64,000 nt of DNA from Toxoplasma gondii ME49 (lineage: Eukaryota > Apicomplexa > Conoidasida > Eucoccidiorida > Sarcocystidae), in contig NC_031478.1 of assembly GCF_000006565.2 (NCBI RefSeq), positions 4,550,212 to 4,614,211 on the forward strand. Reading direction: 5' to 3'. The position numbers were made by a program, and so were the translations under genes. A model generated the notes under the pieces. It was not told the origin of the DNA. It worked only from the letters and a program-made list of their open reading frames with translations, and did no database searches. The stretch's first letter is position 1. Each line of letters starts with the position of its first letter. Below are positions 25,013 through 35,713 of this stretch, piece by piece.

Positions 25013-26020
25013 GTATATATGCATATATATGTATGTGCATTTCTGCAAGTCGTTGACGACTTGACTTTTTTTCGTGTGGTTTATGGACTGTCGCATCGAT
25101 CGGCGCCGCTGTGAAAGGCGCGTCTCGTTTCGTGGGGTGGCGCTGCACAGCAACCATGGAGAACTGGACGGTTTGTCTCTCGAAACTGGAGTCATGTTCA
25201 GGTATTCAAATGTGACTGGATCTACATATTTAGGTAAATGGACTTGAACACAGTCATCTCCTCTTACCGACATAATACAAAGTGTATGTGGACGGTACAG
25301 CGTCTTGCTCTCATGAGCCCCTCGACATGCGCGAGAGTGTCGAGAGGAGGACTCCGCTGTCTCGCCTCCGGACTTTCGTGCTTCTTTACATCCTTTCGTT
25401 CCCTTGAGCGCCCTCGGGTTCCTTCTGTTTAATCTCGCGACTTCCTGTTCTGCCTCACTTGCTCAGTTGCGCTCATTCGTGACGCTTACCGCGGTCCAGA
25501 GTTCCCAGGGCGCGCCACACCGAGTGAAGCGAGTCGGCAGAAAAGAAGGAAACCCCGAGAGACTTTCAGTCTCAGCGACGACAGAGACAAGCAGCTGTCC
25601 CCGCACAGTGGAGATGAAAATGAGCCTTCTGACGCGTGCCTCGTACGTCCACTCAAAGACGCTGGATAGCCATTTGTATCTGTCGATTGCTTTGCAGAAG
25701 TCTATGTCTACCCATCTGCATCTGTCCGTCTCCACCCATCGCTCCTTGTTTCTGTCTATCTGTACCTATCTCGATCTGTCTGTGTCTACGTATGTCTACC
25801 TCAGTCCATCTCTATCTCTCTCGACACCTGTCCCTGTCTGCCTCTGCCTTTCTCTCTGTGTCTCTGTCTATGTCTATGTCTATCTTTGTCTGCACGCATC
25901 TGTCCATCGGTCTCTACGTACGAGTCCCTGGCCCTGTCAAAAATCTATCGACCGAACTACCAGTTTGTACATCCGCCTGTGCGTGGGTATGTGCTTCTGG
26001 ACGCAATCATAATTGTATAT

Positions 26021-26053
<33 letters not shown>

Positions 26054-26663
26054 GCTTGGATTCCATGGAGAAGAATGCAAGGGCATGCACAGGTGAGAGT
26101 AGAGCAATTCATGCATTTACAATTCTATCTATATCTGTATGAGCGAATCGAATACGAATACGTCTTTCGGCATCAGGTAGACGTCCAGACGTGATGCAGA
26201 CGGAATGCTGTAGCGCCTTTGGTTCCTCGTCTTTAAAAGGCAAAAGGGCGTAGTCATTGTGGGATCTGACGAAGTGGCGTCTTTTTTTACAGAAGCGTTT
26301 TGGCGCCTCAGTATATAAGCCAGTCTCCTCGGTGACAAAACAGCGACTGACTGCCAGTGTGTTTTTCGCTTGTCTGTGTCCTTCTTTCAGGATTTGTTGG
26401 CGCGACTCCTCTGGTACGATCCATCGGGGAGACCGACAGTGGAAGAGGCACTGTGCCATCCTTTCTTTGTGCAGCACGAAGAGCAATCGAGAAGGAACGA
26501 AGTCTTGAAAGACGCAGATCCAGAAACGGCAGCACTCTTTGCAGAGCTCGATGCCAGTGTTCACGCTTTGGAGAGACAAACGTTCACAGGCGCGGTTGAC
26601 CGAGAAGACGAAGAAGAGGAAAGATATCTCAAGGAGGGTCTTGCAGGAAGACCTAATCTCTGA
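10571..26663 (+). CDS. giant Tousled-like serine/threonine kinase (TLK)
   Basis: A 19-exon model of about 2073 aa: 10571-10634, 10895-10939, 11002-12551, 13107-13236, 13547-13976, 14415-16691, 17456-17522, 17901-18017, 18457-18543, 18956-19048, 19682-19825, 20359-20428, 21184-21265, 22270-22318, 23139-23609, 23929-23978, 24649-24695, 25467-25642, 26391-26663. Every junction is GT/AG and phase-consistent. The last nine or so exons spell a TLK kinase domain: NSQF before the domain as in animal TLKs, glycine loop GKGGFAEV (about 1611), AAKLH Lys (1633), ILEFCEGGDVDHFLK, catalytic HHLDIKPGN (1734-1741; TLKs have HYD, so lack of HRD Arg is normal), ADFGLS (1753), WYQPPECLIF, IDIWAVGCILYEMLF, RPFG and LLWYDPSGRP. 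Upstream are coiled-coil-like segments and a huge Ser/Glu/Arg-rich region including a poly-Ser tract. TLKs act in the nucleus on the histone chaperone ASF1 in chromatin assembly; that role here is by family. Exons 1-6 could instead be a separate gene ending at the in-frame TGA at 16693-16695. Confidence 0.85.
11515..11642 (+). repeat. poly-Ser coding microsatellite (TCC/TCT) in TLK exon 3
   Basis: A run of TCT, TCC and TCG codons encodes an almost unbroken Ser tract with a few Pro. It is a typical slippage-prone low-complexity region and likely length-variable between strains. Confidence 0.85.
12911..12990. repeat. TA/TATG microsatellite in TLK intron 3
   Basis: Alternating TA followed by ATATAC/ATATG variants lies in the intron between exons 11002-12551 and 13107-13236. 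Confidence 0.85.
13449..13495. repeat. 17-bp tandem repeat in TLK intron 4
   Basis: About 2.8 copies of TTTCTCGCTGCGCTCTC lie head to tail just upstream of the exon that starts at 13547. The pyrimidine-rich unit lies in the acceptor-side half of the intron. Confidence 0.85.
21540..21644. repeat. TCTA/TCTG and TA microsatellite in TLK intron 13
   Basis: Degenerate TCTATCTGTCTC units grade into a pure TA run near 21626-21642. Confidence 0.8.
22062..22126. repeat. TA microsatellite in TLK intron 13
   Basis: A near-perfect TA run with two ATG interruptions, in the intron before exon 22270-22318. Confidence 0.9.
24744..24772. repeat. TA microsatellite in TLK intron 17
   Basis: An uninterrupted TA dinucleotide run just downstream of exon 24649-24695. 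Confidence 0.9.
24976..25034. repeat. TA microsatellite in TLK intron 17 (second)
   Basis: A long TA run followed by ACGTATATATGCATATATATG variants. It is the second such run within 300 bases of the same intron. Confidence 0.9.
25676..25900. repeat. degenerate TCTGTCTA-type repeat in TLK intron 18
   Basis: An array of imperfect CATCTGTCTG/TCTATCTGTC words spans over 200 bases after exon 25467-25642. Confidence 0.7.
26015..26053. repeat. TA microsatellite in TLK intron 18
   Basis: A TA run with a single phase slip (TATAATAT) in the middle. Confidence 0.9.
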
Positions 26664-29304
26664 AGTCGAGGAAAGGCAGAAAGGCAGTGACAGTGGGCGC
26701 CCCAGTTTGTTACAGACGAAACAGGGGGTCATGACGGAAGGCGGAACAAAGGCAAAGATGAAATTTGCGTTCTGCTGTTCCTGCCCAAGTGTTTTGTCGC
26801 TCTTGCCTGTCTCTTTCTTGCTCTCTTCGCGGTTGCCTCTTAGACTCCTGATGCGTGACAAGGACACTGTCGCCCTCCCCAGATAAAGCGATTTGTTCTT
26901 TGACAGTTTCTGCCATGTGCTTCCAAAAAACTCACACAAGTGCCCTCTTCACTTGTTTGCCCCCTCTGTGCCTCTTGCGTCTCTTCTTTGCGTTTTGCTG
27001 ATTCGTGGCGATTCCTGATCTTTGCTCATCCTTTCTGTTTGAGATCTCTCTCCTTCTCGGTTGCCTCTCTCCCCCTTCTTCTGTTCTTTACATGCGAGGC
27101 TCCGGCGTTTCGTTGTCTCTGGGCCTTGGCTTTCTCGACTACATTCGCCTGCTCCGACGCGCACCGAGTAGGAACGCCAGCGGCTCTCATTGAAGAGCAG
27201 GTCTGCGACTTTCGCAGAAGCACGACACAGAGCCGTTCAGCGATCTTTTTTCTCTCCGTATCCGACAGAGTCCCTTTTTTCAGATCTCGACGGAAACGCA
27301 GACCGGGTGCTCTTTCAGAAGTCGACCAACTGTGTTTTTGCAACACCATCGCTCACAGAAAATGTGCACAGACAACGTCAGCGCCCATGCTTCACATAGA
27401 CAGATACAAGCATATACGTACATGTACACATGTATACATAGGTACATATGCCTACTTGCATCCGTCTATCTCTATATGCAGATAAACGTCATATATATAT
27501 ATATATATATATGTATATATTGGTACACAATATTATGTGTACATGCATGCAAGGATAGAGAAGACAAGTCTTGGTGTAGATGCCATGAGCCTTCGCGCGA
27601 TGCCGTGGAAGCACGAAGACTCTTGTCTTCCCTGGGTCACTGTATAGGGAAATAACGGCGAACCACGACTTGACGCATTCAGATATCCAAGCGAATGCTA
27701 GTACACTCTCGAGGTATATGCGAGCGTTGTGGCATTTTCCTTCTTGGCACTGAAGGCGATCCCAGAGTTCGTTGCATCGCAGATCCGCATCATGTCCAAT
27801 GCGTCTTTGCTTTTTGAGGTGGACGCGAGAAACTATATAGGAAGTGTCGTTGAATTTCATATGTCTCCAAATATAAATTTCTATTTCTACTTTCACACTG
27901 TGACCACTGAGTACAAGGGTCACGGTCCACTTCTTGCGCTTGGCAAGGACTCCCGGAATTTTGAGATCTGTCTGTACAGAGAGTATCGAGGCCATCACGA
28001 GTCACACAGTCCTGATGGTCCTTAGAGGTTCCTTCGCGGTTGAGGCGAGTGGTGACAGCAATTTATGTCCTACGCGTAGAATTAAACTGATGGGGGTGCT
28101 GTATCGGCGTCCATTGAAATGTCACCGTTGGAGATCATCTACGCTCGACAGTGGAGTGACAGCTACGAACCAGAGTGGAAGCAAAGCAACCAAAAACTGT
28201 GCGTCGGCCCCTGTGTGTCCAGTCCTCTGTTGTCCCCGATTTTTCTCGACAGCAAACAGTCTTGTCCGCGTGGATTCTCGACATCGCAGCTGAAGAGAAC
28301 AGAGGAGACATCTACTGAGGTGCGACCGGTGCCTGCGGGCTGCACAGTTCTAGAGGAAATTCAAACGCATCTTTCGAGTGACAAAAAAGGCAAAACCGAC
28401 TCTTACGCGCGGTCTTCGATTCTGTGCTCTTTGTGTCAGCTCGAATATTTCCCCTTCTCTCATGCGTAATCTTGTGTCTTTCCTCCGTTCTTGAGAGCCC
28501 CTGCACTTTTCGCTCACTTCCAGAAAATCGGAAACTCTGCATGTCGCCGTCTGTCCTTTCTCCGGAGAAGGCGACTGTTTTGCGTGTGGCACCTCGCGTA
28601 ACCAGAAGAAACGCATGCAGGTCAACAATGGAAAAGTTCGTGAATCGGTGAAGCCAGCACCCCTTGTGTCTCTGCCTAGAAGACGGCGGGAGCCTTCATC
28701 GACTAGCGAGGCACCCACCTTCCACTGTATGTTCGTCTACAAAACCAAAACTCTTTACAGACCTTCTTGCATGCACGCCTGCTTGCTTTCTCGTTCAACA
28801 CAGTCCTCGAAAGCTGACGACGCTACGGAAAATCTCACACTCGCACGATTGACTGGCCTTCGGTCAGTCCTCGCGGGTCAACTTCATCATGGTTTTACAC
28901 GCTCGACAACATCTCTCTCCTTCCCTTTTGGGCTCTGCCCTCGAACCAGCCTTGTACGCCTCAGAGCGACCTCCGTTTTCTCCGCTCCAGTAAATATATA
29001 CTTGCACTTTTCTGCCCGCTGGCTGTATCCTCGGCCTTCGCTGAAACCGCCTTCATCCACGCGGCCTCATACATCCCCACAAGCTGCGCCACCTCGTCTC
29101 TGGGCTCCTGTCTCTTCGCCGTCAAACACCTCGCCCCTCGAATTCGAAAAAAAAACCTCTTGGCCGCGCGTTCCCTCTGCCAACACAGTGGAGCTGGGAC
29201 CTGGTCAGCACAGAGCTTGAAGATCTCGACGCGTTCACAACGTGGAAACAGGTGCTCTGTGGAGCGTGTGCATCGCATGTCCAGTGTGTACCAGGATGGC
29301 AACC
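26664..29304. other. convergent spacer between TLK and membrane-protein gene
   Basis: This 2.6 kb spacer between two converging genes should hold both 3' UTRs. It contains a TA microsatellite at 27490-27520. Open frames at 27934-28293 and 28615-29220 lack recognisable domains and are not called. Confidence 0.4.
27490..27520. repeat. TA microsatellite
   Basis: A TA run with one ATG interruption downstream of the TLK gene. Confidence 0.88.
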
Positions 29305-31957
29305 TCAGATGTCGTGTGCCTCGTCGTCGGCGATCTCGCGTTCTTCCGGGTGCCCGTTCACCTCGTGTGACTCGCCGTCGTTGCCGAAGAGCCACCTGAA
29401 GAACCCGAAGCGTTTCGTCTCGTTTTTGGCCTGGCTTTCCTCCCCGTTTCTCTCTGCTGTTCCTGCATCCACCTCGACCTCTGTTTGCGTTTCTGGGTCC
29501 GCGACGGAGGCCCTGAGCTTGCGGTTTGCGTCCACGTCTGCGGCATGCTCGACGCTGGTCGACTGCAAGTCCACCGCGCCTTTCTCGAGACTCTCTGTGG
29601 CCAGGGGCGCGATCTCCTCGGTTCGTTTCCGAACTCTCTCCAGCATGCTTCTGCGCCACTGTTCCGCCACGCGTCTCGCCAGCTGCGCAGACTTGCCGTG
29701 CAACTCGTCGTGTCTGCGAGTGCTCGGGCGCGACCCGGGCGGCACACGCAGCACAAGACCCGAGCTCTTCACGGGGCCCTCGGGCCCCGCACTGGGCCCG
29801 GTGTCCGGCACCTCGCCGCGACCGCGGTCGGAGTCGGGGAGCGACCGATCTGGAGCCCAACGATCTGGCACCCCCCGTCGGTTCGTTGTGGGCCCGAGCG
29901 GCCTTTCAAGTCGCCGCACCGCGAGGTCTTCTTCGTTCAGGGCTACGTCGACGGCCACAACCAGAGACACTTTCGGCACCGAGCTCTCACATCCTGCACG
30001 CCCTCTCGGATCCGGCGCCTCAGCGCTCCCTCCCCCCAGGACCTCCTGGCTACCAGCCCCCAGGCTGGGCGCGGATCCCGACGGGTCATCGACCGGAAAG
30101 GCGCCCGTTTCCGAGGTCCGCGTGTTCCGCACCCGCAGGCCGGCGGATTGCGTGAATTCTTCGAAGTTGGAGAACATGTCAATGCCAACAAGACCCTCAG
30201 TGGGCCTGGGCCAAGCGCTTCTCGAGTCTCGGACCCGCCCCTCGCCTCCGGGGGGTCTCCCTCCCTCGGTGGTTTCGGCCTCTGCCTGCAGCGTTTGAAA
30301 CTCGCGACTCCGGGGTCGGGAGGGGACCTGCTTGTCAGGGGAGTCCTGAGCGACCTTCGCTTCTGCGGAGAAAACCTCGCGCGGAGGGGAAGTGCCTCGA
30401 CACGAGGGATCGTCCGCAGGCACCCGGAAGTCGGAGAGGGGCCTGGAGAGATCTGCGCCTTCGAGCGGGGGGCCCCGACCGCTGCCGCGGTACGCAGTGA
30501 GGCGGAAGGAGTCATGGTCAGAGACGCAGAGGCTCAGGTGAAGCAGCGAGCCGCCTGGACCGCCTAGCCACGGCGCCCCGACCACGAGGCCGTCTAATAC
30601 GTCCGCCGCGGTGATCCCCACAGGCAAGTGAGAGTAGAGTCGCCGAAAGGCCGTGGGCATTGCGTTGCAGAACAGTGTGAGAGAGAGCACAAAGGTCTCA
30701 GACTCTGGAAAGAAAAAAGCAAAAAACCGGCTCGACAGACATGTATACAAAGTGTAAAAACGGCAACAGTCCAAAAGCCCCAGAGGCACGGGGACACAGA
30801 GAGGCAGAGAGACAGAGAGACAAAGACAGAAGGAGAGACAGAGAGGGAGGTAGAGGAGAAAGGCATTTCGTTCTGTGACGAGGAGCAGGAACTGTGTGGA
30901 GCGTGAGATACGTGACATTTGTGAATCTCCTAGACGGGAAACGCGTGCACCCAGTGGCTCAGAGAAAAAGCGCCCGCGATGCAGAAATCCAAGAAAAAAG
31001 GACGACGCCTGTGAACTTCAGCGCGACGCGCAGACACAAATAGCGAGAAGACTGCCTGAAGGACTGCGGCTCACCGTATCCACCGTCTTCTTCCCCGACG
31101 ACGCCGGTGGAGGTCGCGACCCAGGAGAGAAATCCGTCAACCCACCCAGTGGACTTGGGTTTCTCGTCGGAAGCTCCAAGAGACCCCGCAGGGGCGTTCC
31201 TGGCGGCCCAGGGCTCCGAGAGAGAGTCCGCAAGGTTCTTGCTTGTCCCCCGCGGCATGTCGGAGTCGAAGAGCTGGGGGACTTTCCACTCGTTGCCCTT
31301 CCTTTGCTTTTTCGAAGTGGACGCAGGCAGAGCTTCCTCTGGAGTCGCAGCCGCAAAAAGAATCCAGGCAGGGTCCGCCGCCGCAGACGAGGAGCCGCCA
31401 GTCGCGTTCGGAGGCAGCGACAGGGTCGAGAGGGAAGACGAGACAGGCGCCAGAAACGAGGAGCTCGTGGAAACGCCAGTGAACACGACGTGAGCTACAG
31501 AGAGAGAAGAGAGGAGAAGGACGGCAATCGAGACAAGACCTTTGAGAGAGGCCAGCGAGAAGTGACGCACGCGAAGAAGCGAAGACAGAGAAGAATAGAC
31601 AGAGGAGCAGAGCAGCTGAGACTGAGGAAACGCGACCTCCGGAGAAAACATCCGCAAGAGCGACGTGACTCGTCTGTTGGTGCCTGGACCGAGGCGACCG
31701 TGACTCAGCATCTGGGTTCTCATCCAACAGCGAAGAGGGAGGAAAGATGAGGTCTTCTTTCCTCCGACATGACCAACTGGCAGACGCCTCGCCTCCTCGC
31801 AGGAACGAGCACGAGGCACCGTCGCATTCTCTCCCGCGTCTCGAGAAGAGTCTCTCTCCGCAAACATATCCCTCTTCTTTGTCGCCTCCGTTGCGCCCAG
31901 CTGTCTCCTCAGGACTCTCCCGCCAGGCCGGAGCACTTTACCCCGTGACTTCGCCAT
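29305..31957 (-). CDS. conserved-looking one-pass membrane protein of unknown function
   Basis: Two exons, 31075-31957 and 29305-30704, joined in phase 1 (donor TACG|GTGAGC, acceptor TTTCCAG|AG), give 760 residues from an ATG. The first 40 residues are rich in Arg/Lys with few acids, as in mitochondrial targeting sequences. A hydrophobic segment at about 138-160 (LKGLVSIAVLLLSSLSVAHV) is a single membrane span. Right after the splice junction (from about residue 295) comes a compact hydrophobic-patterned stretch (SETFVLSLTLF, FRRLYSHLP, GGPGGSLLHLSLCV). The C-terminal half is Arg/Glu/Pro-rich and ends with FGFFRWLFG followed by an acidic tail. The order short basic leader, one TM, small alpha/beta domain loosely recalls Coa1/Tim21 mitochondrial assembly factors, but that is a guess; I do not recognise the family. 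Confidence 0.72.
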
Positions 31958-34104
31958 GTTTCTGTGCCAAAATCCATTCGCCTGTGTAAATCCGGTGCGC
32001 TCTGGCCTTCATGTACCCAGAAACGAGTCTCTGAAAAAGCAGGCTGTGGTTCAAAAACGACAAGAACGCGGCTTCTCTCGGCGAGGGCGCCACACCACAT
32101 CTGAAAAAACGCGGCCTCTTGACATGGAGGACGACGCCCTGTTGACGGCTTCTTTTGACGAAGAAGCAGTTTCTCTCGCTGTTAAACGAAACAGTAGCGG
32201 CGACAGTCGTGTGCATGCATGCCGCCTAGAAGACATTTCCTCTCCCTTCTCCACAGAAATGACAAGGTTCTTGACGCACCTAAGGAGACGGCCGGCCTTT
32301 CAGCGTGAGAGGCATGCAACGCCGAGAGATTATCCCCATCACATCGCGAAACAAAAGTCACAGCTCCTTCTGTCTTTCGTTGACTGCGTCTGCCCCCCAG
32401 GGAACTGGAACGCAGAATCGATTTCTCTGCAAACCTCTCTGCCTCGGCAGTTTGCGTCGCTGCGACGCACAGCTGGCGGGTGTACCTACACAAAGGGATC
32501 ACGCGAAAGGCTCGACGAGGCCCGGCATCCAGAGAGCTTCAGAAGTCCGCAACTGCACAGCTGTATGTGCAGGTGGAGGGCACCTGCGAGTTCACTGCCG
32601 TGTACATCAGAGGGCTCGCTCTCTGCTCGGCTCTCTCGCAGACACGACAGTGTAAATGAGTGAAACTCCCCTAGCAGAGAAGACGCAAACGCAAAAATCT
32701 CGTGTAAACGGTTCGCCGCGGATCCAAACGAACAGCCGCAGAAACAGGAATCGAGCGCAGACGAGACACCGAACCTCCGGGCGATTCCACTGGTAACACT
32801 ACAAGCAGAGCCAAGAATGCGGTCCAAAGTCAAGGGGACGAGGTTGCCTCGTTCACACGCACCAGATTAAAGTCAAGAATGTCTGCTCAGCAGAGACAGA
32901 GAAAAACGATTCTTTGTTTACTCAAACCAGAAGAAGACAGGACTCTCCCCCAACGAGGCGGCGGCTGTTAGCGACCTGGGCGCGAGTCCGGAATTGGCAG
33001 AACCGCTCGTGCTGTCAAACCCAGTGAAACAGGAACGTTGATCTGTACGATATCTTCCCCGGGTCTACCTGTCTAGATTAACAAGATTCGTTTCGGCAGG
33101 ACCAACCGTCAACAAATGTTCCATCTCGGTGCTCCTGCTGCTGCACAGCCACTTTCTCAAATCCTCGATCGGGTACCTTGGCTACGTTTGGAGGCAGCTA
33201 CGGGTCGGATGTAGCACTAACATGATTCTCCGCATTTCACTTTGTCTGGCTACACATTTACACTTTGGGAGCTGCTGCTCTGCATGCGTGGAACGCGCCA
33301 CATGAACAGCCTGACGCAGCACAGACAGAAAATCAGACAAGCCGCCGCGAAACGGAAGCAACGGACGACGCCTCTGCAGACTACTCTTTGCACAGGAGGC
33401 CCCCCCGGGTCGTGAACAGCAGGGGAATTCTGCGGAAAAGCCTGACCTCCTGAGCGGCTTGGAAAAAGGTGAGAGAAAAGCCGCGCGGTTTCCCGCAGAA
33501 TTTCGAAAGATGGACGGGGAAAGGCGGAAACAATGCGCGTATGCACACCAGCCGAGACCCCACGGTGTTCTTGGTTTCCACGGAGCCTTTAGAATCGCTT
33601 TTTCGGGATTTTCTGGAGAAGCACCTTTTAGGTGTCGAAAAACTCGGTTCGTCGTCTCTCGCGGCTCGTGCAACCTGTGAATTGCTGGAGGAACGCCGTG
33701 AGAAGGCGGACAGTTCTGCGGAGTACGCCGCCGCCGGGAACGGCACCGCACGTTTTCTGCCACTGAACCCGGAACCACTGATTCTCTGCCGCAGATCAAC
33801 AGCGCAAAGAGAACAAAAGCTTCACGGAAGCAAGGTCAGCAAACGAGTGACGAGACGACAGTCGTGGAGCGAGCGCCTGCGCCTTTTCTTCGAACGCTTC
33901 AGGAGGCGATAATTCGAGAAAACGCCCAGGAACCATGTCTTCCAGCCGTCAGCAAAGAGCCACACACACTAGCGAAGGCGAAACACTCGTCGCGTAAACA
34001 AGCGGATCATTACTTCCGGAAGTTTTTTTTTCGATACGGAGGCGTACCGCTCAGACGGTTGCGTGCGGAGCTCGAGGAAACTCGGGAAACGGAACTCGCG
34101 ACCG
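31958..34104. other. spacer upstream of the membrane-protein gene
   Basis: This 2.1 kb stretch contains the promoter of the minus-strand gene starting at 31957. Overlapping frames occur on both strands (31956-32663 plus, 33182-33799 minus, 33469-33912 plus). The first overlaps the start codon of the neighbouring gene head-on, and the third starts at GTG with no upstream exon found. I cannot support a gene. Confidence 0.4.
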
Positions 34105-34638
34105 TCACAGTCGCTTGCTCCACTTCACCCGGTCGAAGTTCCAGCTCTCCATCCGCGCAAGTCCACTTCGAAAAACCAAAATCCACACAGCCTATAGGAG
34201 ACAAACTTCGAGAAAAAACACTCGCATCTTCTGCGTCGGTTAAACCTCGTCGCCCGCTCTGTTGACCCGAATGCGGTCGCCCTCTCAAAGAGTGCCAGCC
34301 GTGAAAGAGTCTGCATGCGCTCACAGTCTTGTGAGAAAAGTCTCTGCTGAGTTGCCAGGCTTCCATGCCGTGCTCTCGTCGTTTCTCAACTAAGACCCAC
34401 CCATAGAGACGCACTCGACGTCCCAGATGCTGGAGGTCGCCGCCTCGATGCACCAATCTGGAAACATGTGAGGAAAGGAAAAACGAAGAAGAAAGCCAAG
34501 GGAGGCTTGGCGTCGAATGTTCAGCGGCGTTAAGGTGCCAACTCACTTGCACACTGCAGACAGCTGTGCAACTCGCAGACAGCGCCGGTCGGGGGTGGTA
34601 CACGGAAACCTCCGGCGCACACAACAAAAAGGAGGAGA
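34105..34638 (-). CDS. possible small OB-fold-like protein (tentative, 5' end missing)
   Basis: Three minus-strand exons fit together in phase: 34547-34638 (acceptor TTTTCAG, donor CAA|GTGAGT), 34325-34457 (acceptor TTTCCAG|A, donor ACT|GTGAGC) and 34105-34191 (acceptor CCTATAG, stop TGA). They read RVAQLSAVCKLVHRGGD, then LGRRVRLYGWVLVEK, then AVWILVFRSGLARMESWNF. The pattern of a Gly-Arg-x-Val-Arg-x-x-Gly strand after a helix resembles small OB-fold proteins such as RPA14 or Ten1, but similarity is too weak to name it. No in-frame ATG exists in the first exon, so at least one 5' exon is unplaced. The whole model may be wrong. Confidence 0.38.
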
Positions 34639-35713
34639 CTGAAAAGCTCAACAGCGGACGAGGTAAGTGACAGCAGATAGCGCAAGAGGAGTAGGGCGTT
34701 CAGTGGGGTATTTCGTGAAGAACAGAGAGCAGCAAAAGCACCCCTCACTCCTACGTTTCTGAAGCTGCCCTCCAACGCGAGTCGCCTGCCGCTCTATATA
34801 TAGGGAGGAGACCGGGAGAGGTCGCGAGTGAGTGCAACTCGACACCGACAAGAACAAAAGTCGTTTCGGCGCTGAAACGGGTGGACGAAAGGCGCTCGCC
34901 TTCTGCCTGCTGCTTGTCTGTCGCTTCTCTGAACTCGAAAGTTGTTTTCGAGGCTTAAACTGAAGGTTTCTCCGCGCCGCCGGCTGCTCGTGGAGGCCGC
35001 CCACCAGAGGGAACGCTGGCACGCACTGGCGACTCTGGAGGAAACAGTCTTCCTGGAAGTCGCTGTAAGTCGCCGCCACGATTCGTACGTCGCGCGCGTC
35101 TGCTGTCCATCTTCGGAGGCGAGCAGAGTGGCGTTGTCTCCGCTCTCTCGCACTCTGCGGTTGGCGACAAACGCTAGAGAGCGGTGACTCAGACAGCCAG
35201 ATGTTTCTTCGTGCCGCGTCGCTCTGCGCGGTGAAGAGGAAACCAATTCGGTTGGCAGGAAAATACTGAGGACGTCGCTTGGGGCGATTCGGAAACGATT
35301 GCATCCTTCTTCTTCGCCTAAGGGACAGGAGAGACAGAGTCCTGGCAGGTAACAGTCGACTGACTCGCGCTGCATTCTTTCCTCTCTCTCTTTCGGCCAT
35401 TTGTGCCGCATGCGCCAGGGCTGTCGTCTTGCTGAAAAGCCACCGTGCAAGAGGTTTCCAGCCTGTCCACGCGCACCGCAGTCTCTTGTTTCCCCTGGGG
35501 TGTGTCTCTTTGCGTTTTGCGCTTCGTTGCCGGAGGCGCTCTCAGTCTTGGGCGCTGGGAAGGCCTTTCCTTTTGTCTTATCTCGCTTCCTCGGGATGTT
35601 CCTTACTCCCTGTGGTCTCTACCTGTCTACAGTCTTTCGTCCCGTCTCTCTCCGTCACCTCTGTCTCTCTTTCTTCGTCTTGTTTGAATCCTCACCTGTC
35701 TCTCGTTGGCAGC
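34639..35713. promoter_or_regulatory. spacer and 5' leader of the nuclear-type gene
   Basis: This region lies upstream of the ATG at 35714. The reading frame of the downstream exon stays open back to 35279, but the peptide becomes Cys/Leu/Arg-rich and pyrimidine-coded, as expected of a leader or an intron ending near GTTGGCAG just before the ATG. Minus-strand frames (34648-35450) give Arg/Ser-rich peptides without recognisable features; one could hold the missing 5' exon of the small gene at 34.1-34.6 kb. Confidence 0.4.

Noticed and set aside
12911..27520. TA-rich arrays considered as ends of mobile elements
   Set aside because: No terminal inverted repeats, target-site duplications or transposase-like frames were seen around them; they look like simple microsatellites.
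29252..30567. Plus-strand frames of 348 and 360 codons
   Set aside because: They are antisense to the well-formed second exon of the minus-strand membrane-protein gene and have no start or splice context.
31956..32663. 235-codon plus-strand frame starting with ATG
   Set aside because: Its ATG overlaps the start codon of the divergent gene at 31957, leaving no room for either promoter, and the peptide shows no domain.
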